The notes under the pieces: model-generated
The model's input: only the letters and a program-made list of their open reading frames with translations
Told to the model about the DNA's origin: nothing
Database searches by the model: none
Made by a program: the position numbers and the translations under genes
Shown here: one piece after another, positions 62,301 through 64,000 of the stretch
Layout of the letters: every line of letters begins with the position of its first letter
Position numbering within the stretch: the stretch's first letter is position 1
NCBI RefSeq assembly: GCF_002234675.1
Contig: NC_019876.2
Location: forward strand, 11,281,245 to 11,345,244
Length of the DNA stretch: 64,000 nt
Reading direction: 5' to 3'
Origin: Oryzias latipes
Taxonomy: Eukaryota > Chordata > Actinopteri > Beloniformes > Adrianichthyidae

Positions 62301-62429
62301 ATGAATGAATAGGAACTGACATGTTTTACTGTATTCCCACCATCAGATCATTGACGGGGATCAAAAACTAACAAAACTGTGAAATTTAACACTCACCTTA
62401 ATGCCTGCAGCAGAGGAGCCTGCGTCTCC
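35776..62429 (-). CDS. col25a1: Collagen type XXV alpha-1, 3' half (24 exons in window)
   Basis: Type II transmembrane collagen (MACIT class); its shed ectodomain (CLAC) binds amyloid-beta, and the gene is needed for motor innervation in mammals. Exons (plus coordinates, gene order): 62397-62429, 61057-61092, 59607-59651, 57385-57447, 55975-56043, 55274-55318, 54487-54531, 51799-51876, 51341-51364, 50156-50200, 49960-50004, 48480-48560, 48342-48404, 48179-48229, 46780-46806, 45629-45709, 45282-45317, 44094-44147, 43922-43975, 42375-42401, 42054-42107, 39124-39210, 38524-38601, 35776-35814. All are multiples of three and phase 0, most begin with a Gly codon, and they total 1260 nt (420 residues). 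The Gly-X-Y repeat is broken by a non-collagenous linker ([17 protein letters not shown] + KITTITVT) that is the hallmark of this family. The C-terminus is PMPGCWQK. The stop is in a further exon at 35216. The symbol rests on the linker and on synteny with etnppl. Confidence 0.93.
36917..37400 (+). mobile_element. AAAGACCC-family element
   Basis: Shares the left arm (AACAAGTTCTTGTGGAATTT), the GCTCTTAGTTATTGGTGAAG block and the right arm (ATCAAAAGATGATCAGTGTG) with the 44.5-kb copy. It lies in the col25a1 intron between exons 38524 and 35776. Confidence 0.7.
38524..38601 (-). CDS. col25a1: col25a1 exon ending GLDAPCQL
   Basis: 78 nt, 26 residues ([19 protein letters not shown] then LDAPCQL), phase 0, with a GTACAG donor and an AAACAG acceptor. 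It repeats the architecture and the terminal LDAPCxL of the exon 520 bases upstream. That suggests a tandem exon duplication that may be spliced in alternatively or in series. Confidence 0.88.
39124..39210 (-). CDS. col25a1: col25a1 exon ending GLDAPCPL
   Basis: 87 nt, 29 residues. It begins with a Lys-rich collagenous stretch ([19 protein letters not shown]) and leaves Gly-X-Y at GLDAPCPL, with a cysteine likely used for chain cross-linking near the C-terminus. Donor GTATGT, acceptor TCCACAG. The next exon downstream (38524-38601) ends in the closely related GLDAPCQL. Confidence 0.9.
39788..40759. mobile_element. hAT-superfamily element with 8-bp target duplication
   Basis: Terminal inverted repeat TAGGGATGTCCCGATC at both ends, flanked by ATTTCAAT (39780-39787) and ATTTGAAT (40760-40767). 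972 bp without a transposase frame, so non-autonomous. It lies between col25a1 exons 42054 and 39210. Confidence 0.85.
40952..41313. mobile_element. TIR element with TA target duplication
   Basis: Termini CAGTGTTCCCC and GGGGAACACTG are flanked by TA on both sides (40950-40951, 41314-41315), as for Tc1/mariner-like insertion. 362 bp, no transposase. Related in its ends to the 10.8-kb and 22.9-kb copies. Confidence 0.7.
42594..43705. mobile_element. 1.1-kb TIR DNA element in col25a1 intron
   Basis: Left end AGGCTACGTTCACACTGCAG and right end (inverted) AGGCTATACGTTCACAATCC. It contains a GT microsatellite (42960-42981) and an open minus frame of 179 codons (42864-43403), low in complexity and without a recognised domain. 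Probably non-autonomous. Confidence 0.65.
44489..45033 (+). mobile_element. AAAGACCC-family element, near full length
   Basis: 545 bp from AAAGACCCACTCC to GGAGTGGGACTTT, a roughly 13-bp terminal inverted repeat. The body has no long coding frame. It is a good reference copy for the family; it lies in a col25a1 intron. Confidence 0.8.
45050..45093 (-). pseudogene. Possible decayed col25a1 collagen exon
   Basis: After TTTTCAG the minus strand can be read Gly-Leu-Pro-Gly-stop-Ser-Gly-Asp-Ser: three Gly-X-Y triplets with an internal TGA, and the frame does not match a phase-0 exon. It lies between the real exons at 45282 and 44147, immediately beside the transposon ending at 45033. Weak evidence. 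Confidence 0.25.
46239..46741 (-). mobile_element. AAAGACCC-family element, inverted, near full length
   Basis: 503 bp. Starts AAAGACCCTCTCC and ends GGAGTGGGTCTTT, in the opposite orientation to the 44.5-kb copy. It ends 38 bases from the donor of the 27-nt col25a1 exon at 46780-46806. Confidence 0.8.
47195..48071 (-). mobile_element. hAT-like non-autonomous element, copy 2, with 30-nt poly(C)
   Basis: Inverted copy of the 28.1-kb element, ending GGTTGAAAAACACTG at 48071. The far side carries GGCACACTTTAACC-like sequence and an uninterrupted run of 30 C at 47307-47336. It lies in the col25a1 intron between exons 48179 and 46806. Confidence 0.7.
48602..49945 (-). pseudogene. 5'-truncated Rex3-like (RTE clade) LINE with (GGAT)n tail
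   Basis: On the minus strand frames resemble the RT of fish RTE elements: a VPLFKK-like and [13 protein letters not shown]-like region at 49700-49810, [11 protein letters not shown] (about 49220) and a C-terminal [19 protein letters not shown] with CPTKRK (48950-49060). Frameshifts and stops abound. The 3' end runs into (GGAT)n, the tail type known for Rex3. It lies between the col25a1 exons ending at 48560 and starting at 49960. Confidence 0.75.
48610..48810. repeat. (ATCC)n / (GGAT)n microsatellite, about 200 bp
   Basis: About 49 tetranucleotide units, interrupted twice by AATAT (near 48688 and 48728). It is the 3' tail of the adjacent Rex3-like LINE, expanded after insertion. Confidence 0.95.
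50450..50770 (+). mobile_element. Partial copy of the GACTGTATA element
   Basis: Starts GACTGTACATGAGAACTGGA and contains CAGGAGTGAGCTTGTTGGAA and GAAAGTGGGCTTGGGAGAA, matching the left third of 32538-33615. It abuts the AAAGACCC-family element at 50775. Confidence 0.6.
50775..51215 (-). mobile_element. AAAGACCC-family element, inverted, worn ends
   Basis: Contains GAGAGCTCTCTGTTTACAGG, GGGAGCTTGTGGCTTCTATG and TATGTCCTCCATCATCAG in the same order as the inverted 46.2-kb copy. It lies in the intron just downstream of the micro-exon. Confidence 0.7.
51341..51364 (-). CDS. col25a1: col25a1 24-nt micro-exon, residues KITTITVT
   Basis: It is bounded by a TTCTGCAG acceptor and a GTAAAT donor on the minus strand and is in phase 0 with both neighbours. 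It joins the EALQ end of exon 51799-51876 to the [10 protein letters not shown] start of exon 50156-50200. Together with that upstream exon it forms the non-collagenous spacer between two collagenous blocks. It is too short for ordinary gene finders. Confidence 0.85.
52150..52392 (+). mobile_element. LINE/SINE 3' end with (ATT)n tail
   Basis: Contains GGGCAGCTGTGGCTACATCA and AAGCGCTTTGAGTGTCTTGA, then a run of ATT from about 52372 to 52391. This block is common at the 3' end of teleost non-LTR elements. Clade uncertain. Confidence 0.65.
52395..52650 (-). mobile_element. Partial inverted copy of the GACTGTATA element
   Basis: Inverted blocks CCCACTTTCAAGTGGTAGGG, CTCCTGATTGGCGAGAGTGG and GGACTAATCACTGCTTACTG match the left part of the 32.5- and 50.4-kb copies. 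Confidence 0.55.
53019..54392 (+). pseudogene. L2-type LINE 3' part: RT fragment and 3' UTR
   Basis: A 172-codon frame (53019-53537) carries [14 protein letters not shown] with the FADD box, [35 protein letters not shown] and [18 protein letters not shown], the thumb-side motifs of L2/CR1-type reverse transcriptase. The frame then breaks. The element ends in an AAATCAATAAATAAAATC-like tail near 54392. It is opposite in strand to col25a1. Confidence 0.85.
54749..55147 (+). mobile_element. AAAGACCC-family element with internal deletion
   Basis: 399 bp with both termini preserved (AAAGACCC ... GGGGTCTTT). About 150 bp of the middle is missing compared with the 44.5-kb copy. It still carries CAATAGTCCCGCCCACGACT and ATCAAAAGATGATTGGA. 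Confidence 0.75.
56330..56745 (+). mobile_element. Retroelement 3' UTR with ACCTTT tail
   Basis: Ends AAGACAATAAAGTTTACCTT followed by four or five ACCTTT-like units. No coding frame remains. Probably the 3' end of a truncated LINE. Confidence 0.5.
58850..59130. repeat. TATAAGGCGC-type interspersed repeat
   Basis: Begins with ATTTTCCGCACTATAAGGCG and ends near GCCTTATGCTGCGGAATACA, partly an inverted relation, as in short vertebrate DNA elements. No coding frame. Confidence 0.5.
61610..62070 (+). repeat. Interspersed repeat, copy 2
   Basis: Matches 6450-6830 (GGGAGGGGCTTTTTCTTC, CACACTTTTTCTTTGACAG, AATCAAAGTTTAACCTGGTT), with an additional internal stretch. It lies between col25a1 exons 62397 and 61092. 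Confidence 0.5.
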
Positions 62430-64000
62430 CTAAGGTGGAAAAAAAACAATTAAAAAAACCCAATAAATGACAGACTTTAATTCAAAATCTACAAGGGCTT
62501 TCTGTAAAATTCAAACAGCAACGAACACGCCATGGCGCTTGAAGTTACAACATGAGTTCCAGAAAGAAGCCAATTTACTAAACACACTTTCACAAGAGAA
62601 CTTTTGCATTTTTGTGGCTAAAGCTGAGGCAATGCGTTTAGAAAGGAGGTTTGTTTGCTATTCTAAACAGTGTGAACACTGAATGTACCTTCTCACCAGA
62701 GTCTGAGACCGCAGTGCTTGGAATCATTTGTTTTTACAGTGTCGGAGTGCAGCTGTGCAGCCGTGGTGACATGAGGAGTGAAATCTTACACTATAATAGA
62801 AGAAATCCAGGACAGTAAAGCAGCTAACATGCTTGATAGATGGACTGTAACCATTCAAAGTTTTTCTTCATCCCAACTGTTCAGGTAACTTATTGGCCTA
62901 GACGGAGACATGGCTACTTGTATCGAATTCTCAAGCGAAGCTATGCAGACATCAAGGCCCTCTGCGATGCATCGCATTACTAGTGCAGTGTACAGTAAAA
63001 ACAGACATAAAACAAGAGGCCAATAAGTGTAATTATGGGCGGTTGGTGGGAAAAAGGAGCAGGGAGGAGGAGAGTGGGTCTTTTGCTCTGGTGTGGACTC
63101 TGTGGTTACACTACACATACGCCCCACGCTCAGAAGTCGCTCAAGGAATGCCTCTCGCCCTCAGCTTTTTATGGGAATCATTATGATGCATAGCACACAA
63201 GGCAATGCTTAATTGCACTTTTTTTTTTTTGTGGCACACAAACTAAGAGCCTGAGCTTCGTCGCAACACCCAAAGGTGCCTTTCACCTCATCTCCAAACA
63301 TCCACATTTATAAGGGTATTTACTTTCACGAGTGATCGTATACTTTACTGAGCCTCCGTGATCTAAGTGGATGAACTTATGCAATTTGCTTCTCAAAGAG
63401 GCTGCTTACATTAGAGTTTATGAGGAACAAACAGCTTCCACATCATTTTTGAATGATGAAACTGAAATATTATGTCCAGATGTTCCGTAGATGCACTGCA
63501 GAATGCATCACAAAGATTAAACTTTATGGAGAGAACAATTTTCCTTTCTTTTTATGTACCAGTAAGTAGAAACATCCAAACAGAGCTTTTTGTACACCTG
63601 CGTTCTGGTACAGATGGGTCTATTAGAATGTCTCACATGTGGACTTCATTGTTACCTTAAGTGTGGAAAAAAAAAAAATCAGCCAGTTAAACTTGTGGCT
63701 AAACTCCAAGTAAACAGTAGTTGAGTTTTTTTCCATAGTTAAAGCTTTGGTCACATGCACCCGAACTGAAGGTTGGCCGCTGGTTTTTGGGTAGACCCGT
63801 GGAGGGTCACAGAGAGAAAGGACCCCATCTTAAGGCTTTTGCAGTTCCCTTGAGGCTCTCGTGACCTTAAGGAATGCCAAGAAAAATGGAACGTACATTT
63901 GCCACGCATGTGGTAAGTTTATCATGAAGAACTTGTAAGGAAAATGTAAGTTTTACTATCTTATACTCAAAATTAAGGGGCACACACACTGGCTCCTTAC
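62430..64000 (-). other. col25a1: col25a1 intron; donor of the next upstream exon at the window edge
   Basis: No Gly-X-Y exon is visible in this stretch. The final bases CCTTAC are the reverse complement of a GTAAGG donor, so the next 5' exon probably begins at or just past position 64000. Confidence 0.4.

Overview
The window is vertebrate nuclear DNA, almost certainly from a spiny-rayed teleost. It has spliced genes with GT-AG introns, compact ribosomal-protein and OST-subunit genes, and many fish-type transposons (Rex3-like and L2-like LINEs, PIF/Harbinger, hAT and TTAA-target MITEs). There is no prokaryotic gene organisation, CRISPR array or operon. Nearly all the isolated open frames of 60-180 codons are chance frames in introns or repeats.

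Gene order is rpl34 (+), ostc (+), etnppl (-), col25a1 (-). This matches the conserved vertebrate block RPL34-OSTC-ETNPPL-COL25A1. Positions 1-8.5 kb hold no recognisable host gene and are repeat-rich: a 33-bp inverted-repeat element with a MITE nested in it, and a broken LINE interrupted by a G-tract-rich insertion. rpl34 (8.5-11.6 kb) has a TOP-like leader and encodes 117 aa. ostc (12.8-15.0 kb) encodes 149 aa. etnppl (27.1-16.7 kb, minus) has 13 coding exons for about 489 aa of a PLP-dependent ethanolamine-phosphate phospho-lyase. From 35.8 to 62.4 kb the minus strand carries 24 in-phase exons of the 3' part of col25a1, about 420 residues. A final exon at 35216 opens with the stop codon and continues into a probable 4.2-kb 3' UTR ending near 31.0 kb. 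The 5' part of col25a1 lies beyond the right edge.

The genes are not functionally linked: translation (rpl34), ER N-glycosylation (ostc), phospholipid-precursor catabolism (etnppl) and a neuronal/muscle transmembrane collagen (col25a1). I found no clearly new multi-gene system. The most unusual observations are: (i) etnppl exon 8 lacks an in-frame AG acceptor; (ii) a decayed tandem copy of etnppl exon 1; (iii) a Harbinger element 10 bp from an etnppl splice donor; (iv) two consecutive col25a1 exons ending in the same LDAPC(P/Q)L motif; (v) a family of about eight short transposons with AAAGACCC termini, one rearranged into a fold-back; (vi) five copies of a TTAA-flanked MITE in the left 21.6 kb only. 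All coordinates were read by eye, and no alignment or database search was possible.
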